DNA from: Fen-671 sp963794745
Lineage (GTDB): Bacteria; Actinomycetota; Acidimicrobiia; Acidimicrobiales; Palsa-688
Length of the DNA stretch: 64,000 bases
Assembly (NCBI GenBank): GCA_963794745.1
Contig: CAWCEZ010000011.1
Span: 558,001 to 622,000 of the forward strand
Reading direction: 5' to 3'
Shown here one piece after another: positions 28,692 to 37,218 of this stretch. The translations under genes were made by a program, and so were the position numbers. Below the pieces are notes generated by a model. That model made no database searches and was not told where the DNA came from. It was given only the letters and a program-made list of their open reading frames with translations. Each line of letters begins with the position of its first letter. The first letter of the stretch is position 1.

Positions 28692-29938
28692 TCGCAGGCG
28701 GGCCGAAAATGGCGACCGTTGACCGCGCGGCAGCGCTCCTGCACCGTCAGCTCGGCCTACGGCCGGACCCTCCCATGCTCGGGCGGCTCGCGCGATGCCT
28801 CCGCGACGCAGCCCTGCAACGCCGGTTGGGCCCCGAAGCGTACCTCGAGACGCTCACAGCCGGTTCGAACGCCATGCAGGACCTCTTCGACCGGGTAACC
28901 GTGCAGGAGTCGTCATTTTTCCGCCATCCTGGGCAATTCGAGGCGCTATCTAGCCACGTGTTACCTACCCTGCCGGGGCCAGTGACCATTTGGAGCGCGG
29001 GCTGTGCAAATGGTCAGGAGGCATACAGCCTGGCCATGGTGCTCGACGAGCTCGGGGCGGAAGGATCCGTGATCGCCACGGATGTGTCCACCAAGGCCCT
29101 GCAACGAACAGCCGCCGCCCGCTATCTCACAAGAGAGCTGTCCGGGCTGTCCACCGCCCGGCGGCACCGCTACCTCGTCGGCGGCCCGGATAGCTGGGAG
29201 GTACGACCGTCCATCCGAGACCGGGTGATGGTCCAGCGGCACAACCTCATCGACAAGACGATCCCGCAAAGCTCGGCAAACTGCGACGTAATGTTCTGCC
29301 GCAACGTCCTCATATATTTCTCGTCCCAGCAAGCCAAAGCTTTTCTTGAGCGGCTCGCCGAGCAGCTGCGAGAAGGAACCTATCTTTTCGTTGGGTACGC
29401 GGAGACTATCTGGCAAGTGCCCGACCTGTTCGAACCGGTCAACATTGGCGGCACGTTCGCGTTCCACCGCAGAGGCGAGCACCCAAGGCGCCTGGGGCCC
29501 GTGCTCGCCCCACTCGTTGCAGCTAGACGGCCGACGGGGCCCCGCGGCCCCGCGGCACCCAGGATTGCGTCGGCACAACCCGTTCGCTCACCTGTCAAAT
29601 CAGGCCAGGGCCCCGGAACTCGACCGCCGGCCAAACCGGCGTCACAAGCAGCAGATCTGGCCCGCGCCGGGCAAGCGGCCGCAAACGCCGGCGACTACCC
29701 GAGCGCGATCACTGCCTTCCGCAAGTGCGTCTACCTGGCGCCCGACGAACCGATCGGTCACGTCCACCTCGCTCTCGCCCTTGAGGCGTCCGGCGATCGG
29801 GCATCGGCAACCCGGGAATTCCAAACAGCCCGGAGTGTTCTTGACCGCTACAAACCGTCGGGGCTCGCGGACGCCCTCGGCGGCTACCGGATCGAGGAAC
29901 TCGTGAAGTTCCTCAATAACCGGCAGGTAAACCCATGA
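28688..29938 (+). CDS. cheR: CheR-type methyltransferase with C-terminal TPR (WspC-like)
   Basis: 416 residues from ATG 28688, which overlaps the cheB stop; the longer upstream frame is only shadow. SAM-binding motif WSAGCANGQEAYSLAM and MFCRNVLIYF define CheR. After a Pro/Arg-rich linker (about residues 270-325) a TPR-like C-terminus (AGQAAANAGDYPSAITAFRKCVYLAPDEP) appears. A TPR tail is characteristic of WspC-type rather than flagellar CheR and may help contact the receptor. It methylates receptor glutamates. It is coupled to the following cyclase gene by ATGA. Confidence 0.9.
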   Translation: MIAGGPKMATVDRAAALLHRQLGLRPDPPMLGRLARCLRDAALQRRLGPEAYLETLTAGSNAMQDLFDRVTVQESSFFRHPGQFEALSSHVLPTLPGPVTIWSAGCANGQEAYSLAMVLDELGAEGSVIATDVSTKALQRTAAARYLTRELSGLSTARRHRYLVGGPDSWEVRPSIRDRVMVQRHNLIDKTIPQSSANCDVMFCRNVLIYFSSQQAKAFLERLAEQLREGTYLFVGYAETIWQVPDLFEPVNIGGTFAFHRRGEHPRRLGPVLAPLVAARRPTGPRGPAAPRIASAQPVRSPVKSGQGPGTRPPAKPASQAADLARAGQAAANAGDYPSAITAFRKCVYLAPDEPIGHVHLALALEASGDRASATREFQTARSVLDRYKPSGLADALGGYRIEELVKFLNNRQVNP

Positions 29939-30849
29939 CCGCCACCGTACTAGTCGCCGAGGATTCTCTGGTGGTTCGCGCAGTTCTCCGGCGCCATCTC
30001 GAACGGGAGGGGTACACGGTCATCGAGGCCGTCGACGGCCAAGAAGCCATCGAGCGATGTCACGATACCCCGCCCGATACGGTCCTGCTTGACATCGACA
30101 TGCCAGGGCTCAACGGCCACCAAGTGCTCGCCCACTTGAAATCAGACCGGGAGCTCAAGGACATCCCGGTCGTGTTCCTAACCGGTAAGACCGGCACCGA
30201 AGACATCGTCGCCGCCTTACGGTCGGGCGCCCAGGACTACCTCAAAAAGCCGTTTGAAACGGCCGAGCTCATCGCCCGAGTTGGCGCCGCTGTCAGGACG
30301 AAGCAATTGCAGGACGAGCTCCGCGACCGGAACGTCGAGCTCGACCAGATGAGCAGGACCGACTCCCTCACCGGCCTCTACAACCGCCGCCACCTAGAGG
30401 AGCGCCTGAGAGAAGTCGACAGCGCCGCCGTTCGATACAACCAGGCCTTCGGCGTGTTGATGCTCGACATCGACAACTTCAAGCGGGTTAATGACGACGA
30501 AGGACATCAGGGCGGAGACGACGTGCTGCGCGAAATCACGAGGCGCTTCAAACAACACGTTCGCGGCGAGGACGTCGTGGGCCGATGGGGTGGCGAGGAG
30601 TTCCTCGTAATTGTGGCCCACTCCGGGATAGAGGGCCTAAATGCTCTCGCCGAGCGGATCCGCTCAGTAGTAGCCGACAAACCGTTCGTAATCGGAGATC
30701 ATCAACGTGTGGTCACAATAAGCGCAGGGTGTGCGACCGGTCCCCCCGGCGACACCGACGACCTTGTCCGGCGAGCCGATGCCGCCCTCTATCAGGCCAA
30801 GAACGCTGGGCGGAACCGGGTCATGGTCGCCGCGCTCGGGAACTGTTGA
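29935..30849 (+). CDS. REC-GGDEF response regulator, diguanylate cyclase (WspR-like)
   Basis: 304 residues. The receiver domain (about 1-120) has the acceptor Asp in TVLLDIDMPGLNG, Thr in VVFLTGKTG and Lys in DYLKKPFE. A short coiled linker (LQDELRDRNVELDQM) leads to a complete GGDEF domain (DSLTGLYNRRHLEERL, DIDNFKRVND, active site RWGGEEF). It should make c-di-GMP when phosphorylated by the CheA of the same operon. I do not see an RxxD inhibitory site at the usual place before GGEEF. It is the last operon gene; the output is thus a second messenger rather than a CheY for a flagellar motor. Confidence 0.92.
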   Translation: MTATVLVAEDSLVVRAVLRRHLEREGYTVIEAVDGQEAIERCHDTPPDTVLLDIDMPGLNGHQVLAHLKSDRELKDIPVVFLTGKTGTEDIVAALRSGAQDYLKKPFETAELIARVGAAVRTKQLQDELRDRNVELDQMSRTDSLTGLYNRRHLEERLREVDSAAVRYNQAFGVLMLDIDNFKRVNDDEGHQGGDDVLREITRRFKQHVRGEDVVGRWGGEEFLVIVAHSGIEGLNALAERIRSVVADKPFVIGDHQRVVTISAGCATGPPGDTDDLVRRADAALYQAKNAGRNRVMVAALGNC

Positions 30850-30921
30850 CCTGGCTACGATATCCAACTAGCCAGCCAATGCCAACGAGGAAGACCGGAG
30901 GCTGATAGCTCAGTTCCCGGC

Positions 30922-30951
30922 GAATATATTCACTGTATGTTTGTATATGCT
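30922..30951 (+). promoter_or_regulatory. Candidate leaderless promoter with palindrome for the MetF-like gene
   Basis: TATGCT (30946-30951) lies 8 nt before GTG 30960. The perfect 10-bp palindrome GAATATATTC (30922-30931) sits about 14 nt upstream of it, in the -35 zone, and could be an operator. It does not fit the ArgR box consensus seen nearby. Confidence 0.4.
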
Positions 30952-30959
30952 GGGGCTTG

Positions 30960-31766
30960 GTGACCACGCGGGCTGACATGCCAGAAATCGCCGATAGAGC
31001 GTTCGAGGTTATCTGGGAGATCGAACCGGCGACTAGCCCCGACCTGCGAAGCGTGCGGCTCCAGATCGGCGTACTGAGCGCCGTCTCCTCATTGTTCTTG
31101 ATCCCCGACAACCACATCGGCAGGGCGACCGTCTCGAGCATTGCGGTGGCCCACGAGGTGATCGACATGGGCGGCCGGGCCATCGCTTGCCTGAACGCTC
31201 GGGACCGCAACACCCTCGGGTTCCGTCGTGACTTACTGACTGCGGCCGCTTACGGAGTGGACGAGTTCCTGTTTGTTTACGGTGACCGGCCGGAGTCGGG
31301 CCGGCGCTCCGACGACCTAACCGTGCGGGTGATGCTAGACGAGGCGCGGCGTTTCGAGCAGCGCCTCGCCGTCCCGCCTTTGCGGCTAGGGGCAGCGGCC
31401 GCCCTCAGGCCCCTCCCGGCTTGGAAACGCGACGCAGACTTCCTTCTCGCTCAGGTCTGTTTCTCTGTTGACCAGGTAGTGAGTTGGCGATCGTCGATCA
31501 ACTTTGTCGGCCCGGTCTACGCAGCCGTGTTGGTCGTCGCAAGCGCGCCGATGGCCACGAAGTTGGGTACCGATTTCCCTCAACTTACGGTCCCAGACTG
31601 GCTCGTCAGGCGCCTCGAACACGACACCGGGGCGGGAGTCGACTTCGCCTGCGAGATGGTGAGCGCGATCCGCGACTCCGGGGCCTTCGACGGAGTGCAC
31701 CTCATCCCGGTCGGCCGCTACCGAGAAGTTGCCCGTCGTCTTGAAAGTGAGCTCCGCCAGAAATAG
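30960..31766 (+). CDS. Methylenetetrahydrofolate reductase (MetF) family protein
   Basis: About 268 residues. The TIM-barrel MTHFR fold is suggested by IWEIEPATSPDL, the segment with GGRAIACLNARDRNT, and GVDEFLFVYGDRP (matching the family G-x-x-x-L-x-L-x-GD-P strand). Then come a region like DFLLAQVCFS with a Gln at the folate/flavin-pocket position, and DGVHLIPVGR near the end. It could reduce methylene-THF, but the protein is short and shows extra divergence, so a relative acting on another C1-carrier is possible. GTG 30960 is preferred because of the -10 element 8 nt upstream; TTG 30957 and ATG 30978 are alternatives. It follows the chemosensory operon on the same strand but has its own promoter-like sequence. 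Confidence 0.65.
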   Translation: MTTRADMPEIADRAFEVIWEIEPATSPDLRSVRLQIGVLSAVSSLFLIPDNHIGRATVSSIAVAHEVIDMGGRAIACLNARDRNTLGFRRDLLTAAAYGVDEFLFVYGDRPESGRRSDDLTVRVMLDEARRFEQRLAVPPLRLGAAAALRPLPAWKRDADFLLAQVCFSVDQVVSWRSSINFVGPVYAAVLVVASAPMATKLGTDFPQLTVPDWLVRRLEHDTGAGVDFACEMVSAIRDSGAFDGVHLIPVGRYREVARRLESELRQK

Positions 31767-31895
31767 CCCGCCGGGTGGCTATCGGCGCCGCTACCCAGCC
31801 ATAGCTACATGGGCTCCGGGATGTAAGTAGGACCACGAGTATTCGCATTTCGCGAGCCATCCACCACGGGGAGAGGGGACGAACCGAGCCCCTGA

Positions 31896-31927
31896 GTGAT
31901 GAACCCGTTCGCCAGCGGGTTCATCAC
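31896..31927. terminator. Bidirectional terminator-like hairpin between convergent genes
   Basis: GTGATGAACCCG and CGGGTTCATCAC form a perfect 12-bp stem with an 8-nt loop, between the plus-strand MetF-like gene and the minus-strand argG. No long T run follows on either side. Confidence 0.65.
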
Positions 31928-31989
31928 CGGGCGTGCGGTCTCGAGCCCGGGCTCCAGCGGAGCTGAGGTCCCAGGCCCTCGATATGCGG

Positions 31990-33207
31990 TCAGTCGGCCG
32001 GGCCCTGCTTGCTCGCCCAGGTCTCGATGCCGAGGCCGAAAATACGTACAAACCCTTCGGCGTCCTGATGACGGAAGCGGTCCGCGGCAGAGTAGGTCGC
32101 AAGGTCGTGGTCATAAAGGGCGACCGGGCTCCTACGGCCGACGACATAGCAGCAGCCGAGGCCTCCGGGGGCGACGCCGGGTTCGCAGCGCAGGCGGACC
32201 TCCCCGGTCACATGGCGCTGTGACTCCGCAAAGAAGGCATCGAGCGAGGCCTTCAGCGGGGAATACCAGAGCCCGTCGTAGACGAGCTCGGCCCAGCGGG
32301 GCTCAAGCCGCAATTTTTCGTGAGCCACGTCGCGCTCGAGCGTCATGCCTTCGAGGTCCTGATGGGCCATCAGTAGCGCCAGCGCGCCCGGGCACTCGTA
32401 GATCTCCCGGCTCTTGATGCCGACACGGCGGTTCTCGATCATGTCGACCCGGCCGTAACCGAAAGGGCCGACGATGGCATCGAGCGCGGGCAACAGTTCG
32501 TGAAGGGCAAGCCGGCTGCCGTCGAGGGAGACCGGCAGCCCAGCCTCGAACCCCACCACAACTTCGAGCGCCTCGCCACCGGACGCCTTCGGCACAGTCA
32601 GTTCGTAGACGTCGGCGGGCGGCATCACCCACGGGTCCTCGAGGATGCCGCACTCGACGGTACGGCCCCAGAGGTTTTGGTCGACAGAGTAGGGACTGGC
32701 CTTGGTAGCCGAGATCGGGATCCCGTAGCGCTTCGCGTAGTCGATCGAGTCGTCGCGGGTGAACCCCCAAACACGCACGGGCGCTATCACTTCCAGGTCC
32801 GGGGCCAGCGCCCGGCTCGAAACTTCGAAACGCACCTGGTCGTTACCCTTGCCCGTGCAGCCGTGGGCGATCGCGTCGGCGCCGTGCTGGCGGGCCGCCG
32901 CCACAAGGTGCTTCACGATTACGGGCCGAGAAAGCGAACTGATAAGGGGGTATTTACCCTCGTAAAGTGAATTGGCCCGGATCGCCGGCGCAACGAAATC
33001 GGTCCCGAACTCTTCTCTCACGTCTACGACTACGACATCGACCGCTCCCGCAGCAAGGGCACGATCTGTGACGGCGTCCCAGTCACCCCCTTGGCCGAGG
33101 TCTGCTGCGAGCGCTACGACCTCGACGCCCATTTCCTCGGTCATCCAACGCACAGCGACGGACGTGTCCAGGCCACCGCTATATGCAAGTACAACCTTTT
33201 TTGGCAT
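31990..33207 (-). CDS. argG: Argininosuccinate synthase
   Basis: 405 residues from ATG 33207. It condenses citrulline and aspartate with ATP. The N-type pyrophosphatase loop AYSGGLDTSVAVRW lies near residue 8; GCTGKGNDQVRFE, the VWGFTRDDSIDYAKRYGIP region and GRVDMIENRRVGIKSREIYECPG are typical. The upstream in-frame ATG at 33243 is rejected: the -10 TATACT ends 7 nt before ATG 33207, so translation most likely starts there on a leaderless transcript. It forms its own unit with an ArgR box. Confidence 0.95.
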   Translation of the reverse strand: MPKKVVLAYSGGLDTSVAVRWMTEEMGVEVVALAADLGQGGDWDAVTDRALAAGAVDVVVVDVREEFGTDFVAPAIRANSLYEGKYPLISSLSRPVIVKHLVAAARQHGADAIAHGCTGKGNDQVRFEVSSRALAPDLEVIAPVRVWGFTRDDSIDYAKRYGIPISATKASPYSVDQNLWGRTVECGILEDPWVMPPADVYELTVPKASGGEALEVVVGFEAGLPVSLDGSRLALHELLPALDAIVGPFGYGRVDMIENRRVGIKSREIYECPGALALLMAHQDLEGMTLERDVAHEKLRLEPRWAELVYDGLWYSPLKASLDAFFAESQRHVTGEVRLRCEPGVAPGGLGCCYVVGRRSPVALYDHDLATYSAADRFRHQDAEGFVRIFGLGIETWASKQGPAD

Positions 33208-33214
33208 GGGGACA

Positions 33215-33242
33215 AGTATACACTCGTCTGCATACTCATTCA
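33215..33242 (-). promoter_or_regulatory. argG promoter with ArgR box
   Basis: ArgR-type box TGAATGAGTATGCA (33229-33242) fits the actinobacterial TGMAT-N4-ATKCA pattern. It is 8 nt upstream of -10 TATACT (33215-33220), which is 7 nt from the start codon. Repressor binding would cover the -35 zone. Confidence 0.75.
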
Positions 33243-33276
33243 AACGAGCAGGCCGGGCGGGCGTCTTTTCCCGCGT

Positions 33277-33750
33277 CTAGATTTCGCGGCCCGCCATATT
33301 GGCCAGTTTGCGGGCCAGCACGGCACCCTTGACGCGTTCGGCTGCCACAACGAGGACGGTATCGTCGCCCGCCACGGTCCCTATTACCTCCGGCATCCCG
33401 GACCTGTCGAGTGCCGAGGCAACAACGTGGGCACATCCGGGCGGCGTGCGTATCACCACCAGGTTGCCCGAGCTAGAAACGTCCGCGACCCACTCACCGA
33501 GCACCCGTCGCAGGTGCAGCTCGGGAGTGGGCCGCTCGTTGGAGCCTTCGGGTAGCGCGTAGACGAGCACTCCGCCGGGCCGGCGGACCTTGACGGCACC
33601 CAGCTCTTCGAGGTCACGCGACACCGTCACCTGAGTCGCCTCGACCCCCTGCTCGCCGAGCATCCGGACCAGCTCGGCCTGGCTCACCACTGCCTCTTTT
33701 TCGAGGATTTGGCTGACCCGGTGCTGGCGCTGGGTCTTGGTCAGCTTCAC
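33277..33750 (-). CDS. argR: Arginine repressor
   Basis: 157 residues from GTG 33750, which overlaps the argF stop as GTGA. An N-terminal winged helix (TKTQRQHRVSQIL, VTVSRDLEELGAVKV) and the C-terminal hexamer/arginine-binding core (GTVAGDDTVLVVA) are present. It senses arginine and should bind the three boxes in this window. The longer frame reaching 34242 is shadow of argF. It is co-transcribed with argB, argD and argF, giving autoregulation. Confidence 0.92.
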   Translation of the reverse strand: MKLTKTQRQHRVSQILEKEAVVSQAELVRMLGEQGVEATQVTVSRDLEELGAVKVRRPGGVLVYALPEGSNERPTPELHLRRVLGEWVADVSSSGNLVVIRTPPGCAHVVASALDRSGMPEVIGTVAGDDTVLVVAAERVKGAVLARKLANMAGREI

Positions 33751-34653
33751 GCCACTGCCCCCTGCCCGAACATCCACAACAGAAGTCCCCGCATCGCCCG
33801 CAAACGGTTCGCCGCCTGGGGCCAAACCAGGCTGTCGGGACCGTCGATAACCTCGGCGGTGACCTCTTGCCCGCGGTGAGCCGGCAGGCAGTGCAGGAAA
33901 ACAGCGCCCGGTGCGGCTCGGGCCATCAGCGCGGCGTCCACCTGGTAAGGCCTGAAGGCGTCCATCCGTTCCACTGACTCTGATTCTTGGCCCATCGAAA
34001 CCCAGACATCGGTGCAGACGGCGTCCGCCCCTTCGACTGCCTCCGACGGCGACTGGGACTGGACGATCGCTCCCCCGAACGAACTGACGGCATCGACGGT
34101 GAGCTCGTCGAGGCCGCGGCCCGCCGGCGATGCGACCCTTACTTCTGCGCCGACCATCGCGCAGGCCAGTGCCAGGCTGCGAGCCACGTTGTTGCCGTCG
34201 CCCACCCATGCGACGCGGCGCCCGGCAAGCTTGCCGTCCCAACGGGCGCGCATGGTCAGAAGGTCCGCTATCGCCTGCAGGGGGTGAGAACGGTCCGAAA
34301 GAAGGTTGATAACGGGCACACCCGCGACTGCGGCCATCCGTTCGAGGACGTTGTGGTCAAGGACGCGGGCGCCGATGGCGCAGTGGTACTGGGCGAGGGT
34401 GCGGGCGACATCCTCAGCGCTTTCGCGCGCGTCGATGCCTACCTCGTCGCCCCGGATCGTGACCGGGTGCCCCCCGAGCTGGAACACTGCGATCTCGGAG
34501 GAACTTCGAGTCCGCGGCAGAGGGTTTTTGGAACACTAGCCCGACGCCTCGGCCTGCCAGCACCCGGGGAGGGTACTCGTCCGTGGCGAGATTGAGCACG
34601 GCCTCGAGCTCGGCCGGAGCGAGGTCATCGATGTCGAGAAGGTGCCGCGTCAC
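33747..34653 (-). CDS. argF: Ornithine carbamoyltransferase; one frameshift
   Basis: About 301 residues after repair. It makes citrulline from ornithine and carbamoyl phosphate. N-terminal HLLDIDDLAPAEL and VFQKPS belong to the first frame. Near 34520 one extra base breaks the carbamoyl-phosphate motif; the second frame resumes RTRSSSEIAVFQLGGHPV. The rest is canonical: HCAIGARVLDH, NLLSDRSHPLQAIADLLT, the WVGDGNNVARS block, DVWVSMG and FLHCLPAHRG. GTG 34653 overlaps the argD stop. A real mutation would abolish arginine synthesis unless another copy exists, so an error is likely. Confidence 0.88.
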
Positions 34654-35885
34654 GCGCCCACCTTGCCTGCAACCGCACCCAGCGCGCTAGCCAGGATGGC
34701 GACGCCCTCGTCTATCTCGGTCTCGCTCACTAACAGGGGCGGTTCCATACGCAGCGCCGTGGGCGTTACGGCATTCAATACGAGGCCCCGGTCGAGGCAC
34801 TCGACGGCGACGTCGCCCGCTCGTCCTTGGACCAGCTCTGCCGCGAGCAGCAAGCCGAGGCCTCGGACCGAGCTAACACCAGGCAACTCGGCCAACTTTT
34901 CCGACAAGTACCGGCCGCGCGCCTCAGCCAATGCCGGGACATCGAGTTCTTCCATAACGGCAAGCGTGGCGCGCGCGGCGGACGTAGCCAGAGGCTGGCC
35001 GCCGAACGTCGAGGCATGGTCGCCGGGGACGAACGCGTCCGCAACGTCTTCGCGCGCCCAACAAGCACCGATCGGGACCCCGTTACCGAGGGCCTTGGCA
35101 ACCGTCACCACGTCGGGCTGCACGCCGTAGTGCTGGAAACCCCACCAGCGACCGGTCCGGCCGAGCCCGGTCTGGATTTCGTCAACCATGAAAAGAGCTC
35201 CGCGCTCATCGCATAGCTCGCGCACGCCGCGGAAGTACTCCTCGCCGGCAGGCCACACGCCGCCTTCACCCTGCACCGGTTCGAGGATCACCGCCGCCAC
35301 GTCCGGCGTGATCGCATTTTCTAGCGCAGCCAGGTCCTGCCACGCGACATGGCGGAAACCCTCAGGTAGGGGCTGGAAAGCCTCGTGCTTGGCCGGCTGG
35401 CCGGTCGCGTGAAGTGTTGCCAGGGTCCGGCCGTGGAACGACCCGTAGGCGCTCAGCACAACGTAACGACCATGCCCGGCCCACTTCCGCGCGAGCTTGA
35501 GAGCGCACTCATTGGCCTCCGCACCACTGTTGGCAAAAAATACTTTACCGCCGCCGCCGATCAGCCTGTCCAGGGCCTGCGCCACTTCCCGGCCGGGGAG
35601 CGTCCCGAAAAGGTTGGAGGTATGGAGCAACGTGCGAGCGGCCTCGTTCACGGCGTCTGCGACGGCCGGATGGGCATGCCCGAGCGAAGTCACCGCGAGG
35701 CCGGAGAGAAAATCGACGTATCGACGCCCCTGGTCGTCCCAAAGATAAGTGCCTTCGCCACGCACGAATGTCACTCGCGGGACGGCGTACGTGGACATCA
35801 AACGCGTCTCAGGGACCTGGGCCGGCGGTGTCTGAGCCGGCGGTGTCTGAGCCGGCGGCGTATGAGGCGGCACGGTCTGGGTCAT
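34650..35885 (-). CDS. argD: Acetylornithine aminotransferase
   Basis: 411 residues, class III PLP transaminase. It converts N-acetylglutamate semialdehyde to N-acetylornithine. Seen are FLSGLAVTSLGHAHP, ANSGAEANECALKLAR, the SAYGSFHGRT region, ILEPVQGEGGVWPA, VDEIQTGLGRTG and the PLP Lys in TVAKALGNGVPIG. The N-terminus begins with a tandem repeat (TPPAQ three times, about residues 9-23) before the canonical start of the fold at about residue 28, which is unusual. It is coupled to argB and argF by ATGA and GTGA. Confidence 0.94.
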   Translation of the reverse strand: MTQTVPPHTPPAQTPPAQTPPAQVPETRLMSTYAVPRVTFVRGEGTYLWDDQGRRYVDFLSGLAVTSLGHAHPAVADAVNEAARTLLHTSNLFGTLPGREVAQALDRLIGGGGKVFFANSGAEANECALKLARKWAGHGRYVVLSAYGSFHGRTLATLHATGQPAKHEAFQPLPEGFRHVAWQDLAALENAITPDVAAVILEPVQGEGGVWPAGEEYFRGVRELCDERGALFMVDEIQTGLGRTGRWWGFQHYGVQPDVVTVAKALGNGVPIGACWAREDVADAFVPGDHASTFGGQPLATSAARATLAVMEELDVPALAEARGRYLSEKLAELPGVSSVRGLGLLLAAELVQGRAGDVAVECLDRGLVLNAVTPTALRMEPPLLVSETEIDEGVAILASALGAVAGKVGA

Positions 35886-36799
35886 GCCGTCACCATCGTG
35901 CCGATCCCGCTATGGGTGAAAATTTCGAGCAGGAGTGCATGCGGGGCCCGCCCGTCGAGGATGTGCGCCTGCGCCACTCCCCCACCGACTGAGTGCAGAG
36001 CAGCTTGCGCCTTGGGGATCATCCCGGCACCGACGGCTCCTTTTTCGACCAACCCCGCCAGGTCTGCGGCACTCAAGTGGCTAAGGAGGCTGGACGGGTC
36101 CTTTGCGTCGGCCCTGATCCCCTCAACGTCAGTTAGGAAGACAAGTTTTTGCGCCTCGAGGGCTACGGCGATCGCCGCCGCGGCCGTGTCCGCGTTGATG
36201 TTGTAGGCCTGGCCCGTCTCGTCACTCCCGATCGTGGCGACCACCGGCACCAGGTCTTGGGCCAGCAGCCGGACCAACAGCTCGGGCTTGACCTCCGAGA
36301 TGTCGCCCACGAAACCGAGCTCCGGGTCCCGTTGTGCCGCCTGGATGAGACCGGCGTCCTCACCGGAGACACCAACAGCGAGCGGCCCGTGCACGTTTAT
36401 GGCCGACACGATGTCGCGGTTGACTTTGCCCACGAGGACCATCCGCGCGATGTCGAGCGTCTCCGCATCGGTAACCCTGAGCCCGTCGCGGAACTCCGGC
36501 TTCTTGCCGAGGCGTTCCATTAGCTCGCCGATCTGCGGCCCGCCGCCATGGACCACCACAGGACGCATCCCGACAGACCGCATAAGCACGATGTCGGTCG
36601 CGAACCCAGCCAGCGTCGCGCCACCCCCCAGCGCATTGCCCCCGTACTTGACCACGACGACCTTGTCCCAGAAGCGGCGGATATACGGCAACGCCTCAAC
36701 AAGGATCTCGGCCTTGATGGCAGGGCTAAGCCCGGCGCCCGCCGCCTTGGCCACTTCGCCGACACTGTCCTTCCACGTCTTGGAGGCAACTGAGCCCAT
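35882..36799 (-). CDS. argB: Acetylglutamate kinase
   Basis: About 305 residues from ATG 36799. It phosphorylates N-acetylglutamate, the usual feedback point. The motifs are VVVKYGGNALGG, VVHGGGPQIGELMERLG, LVGKVNRDIVSAIN, NINADTAAAAIA and LTDVEGIRAD. The longer frame to 36826 would start inside the promoter; ATG 36799 lies 8 nt after the -10 and is preferred, again leaderless. It is first gene of argB-argD-argF-argR. Confidence 0.94.
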   Translation of the reverse strand: MGSVASKTWKDSVGEVAKAAGAGLSPAIKAEILVEALPYIRRFWDKVVVVKYGGNALGGGATLAGFATDIVLMRSVGMRPVVVHGGGPQIGELMERLGKKPEFRDGLRVTDAETLDIARMVLVGKVNRDIVSAINVHGPLAVGVSGEDAGLIQAAQRDPELGFVGDISEVKPELLVRLLAQDLVPVVATIGSDETGQAYNINADTAAAAIAVALEAQKLVFLTDVEGIRADAKDPSSLLSHLSAADLAGLVEKGAVGAGMIPKAQAALHSVGGGVAQAHILDGRAPHALLLEIFTHSGIGTMVTA

Positions 36800-36807
36800 A
36801 CCGGTTG

Positions 36808-36835
36808 AGCATACATCATGGTGCATAATAATTCA
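36808..36835 (-). promoter_or_regulatory. argB-D-F-R promoter with ArgR box
   Basis: The box TGAATTATTATGCA (36822-36835) matches TGMATWWWWATKCA at every position. It is 8 nt upstream of -10 TATGCT (36808-36813). Start codon follows after 8 nt. Confidence 0.8.
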
Positions 36836-37218
36836 ACGATCGCGCCCACGTCGGCCGGCGTTGACCGACAGGTCCGCGCCGCCCGCGACCGCCTCGTTTT
36901 CTCCCAGCACCATGCGTGGTCGCTTCTTCGCTATTAGTGGTTCGAGTCGTGTACTGTGGCCTCAGGTCGCATCTTTGCCTTCAGCCCGCCCGCCAAGAAC
37001 GCCGCGGTCGGGCAGCATCACCGAGGACATCGTCCAGCGACCAACCGTGCAGCCGCGGTGTAGAGCGTTCGGGGCAAGTCCCGCCACATCGCGGGCAGCT
37101 ATTTAGGAAACCCGGTAGCTAAGGAACAGGCGCGCCCCGCGATTGGGCCAATCGCCTTGTAGGAACCAGTCGCGCTCCAAAACACGTACCACGCGCTCGA
37201 AAAGAGGATGTCCCAGCC
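36836..37218 (+). other. Upstream region of the surface protein gene; no gene seen
   Basis: About 380 nt without a credible ORF. It presumably carries the plus-strand promoter and a long 5' leader for the gene at 37219. The segment around 37050-37140 has possible short stems (for example CCGCCACATCGCGGG), but I could not match it to a known riboswitch class. Confidence 0.35.

Noticed and set aside
28574..29938. 454-codon start for cheR
   Set aside because: The first 38 codons overlap cheB and lack similarity; ATG 28688 overlaps the cheB stop and matches the operon pattern.
33277..34242. 321-codon minus-strand ORF as a longer ArgR
   Set aside because: The upstream 160 codons are a shadow frame of argF; the GTG at 33750 overlapping the argF stop gives a normal 157-residue ArgR.
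36930..36960. T-loop-like GGTTCGAGTC suggesting a tRNA
   Set aside because: The flanking bases do not form a T stem or acceptor stem and no D or anticodon arm is present upstream.
37020..37140. Possible riboswitch upstream of the surface protein
   Set aside because: Some short stems are visible, but no conserved core of c-di-GMP, c-di-AMP or other common classes could be matched by eye.
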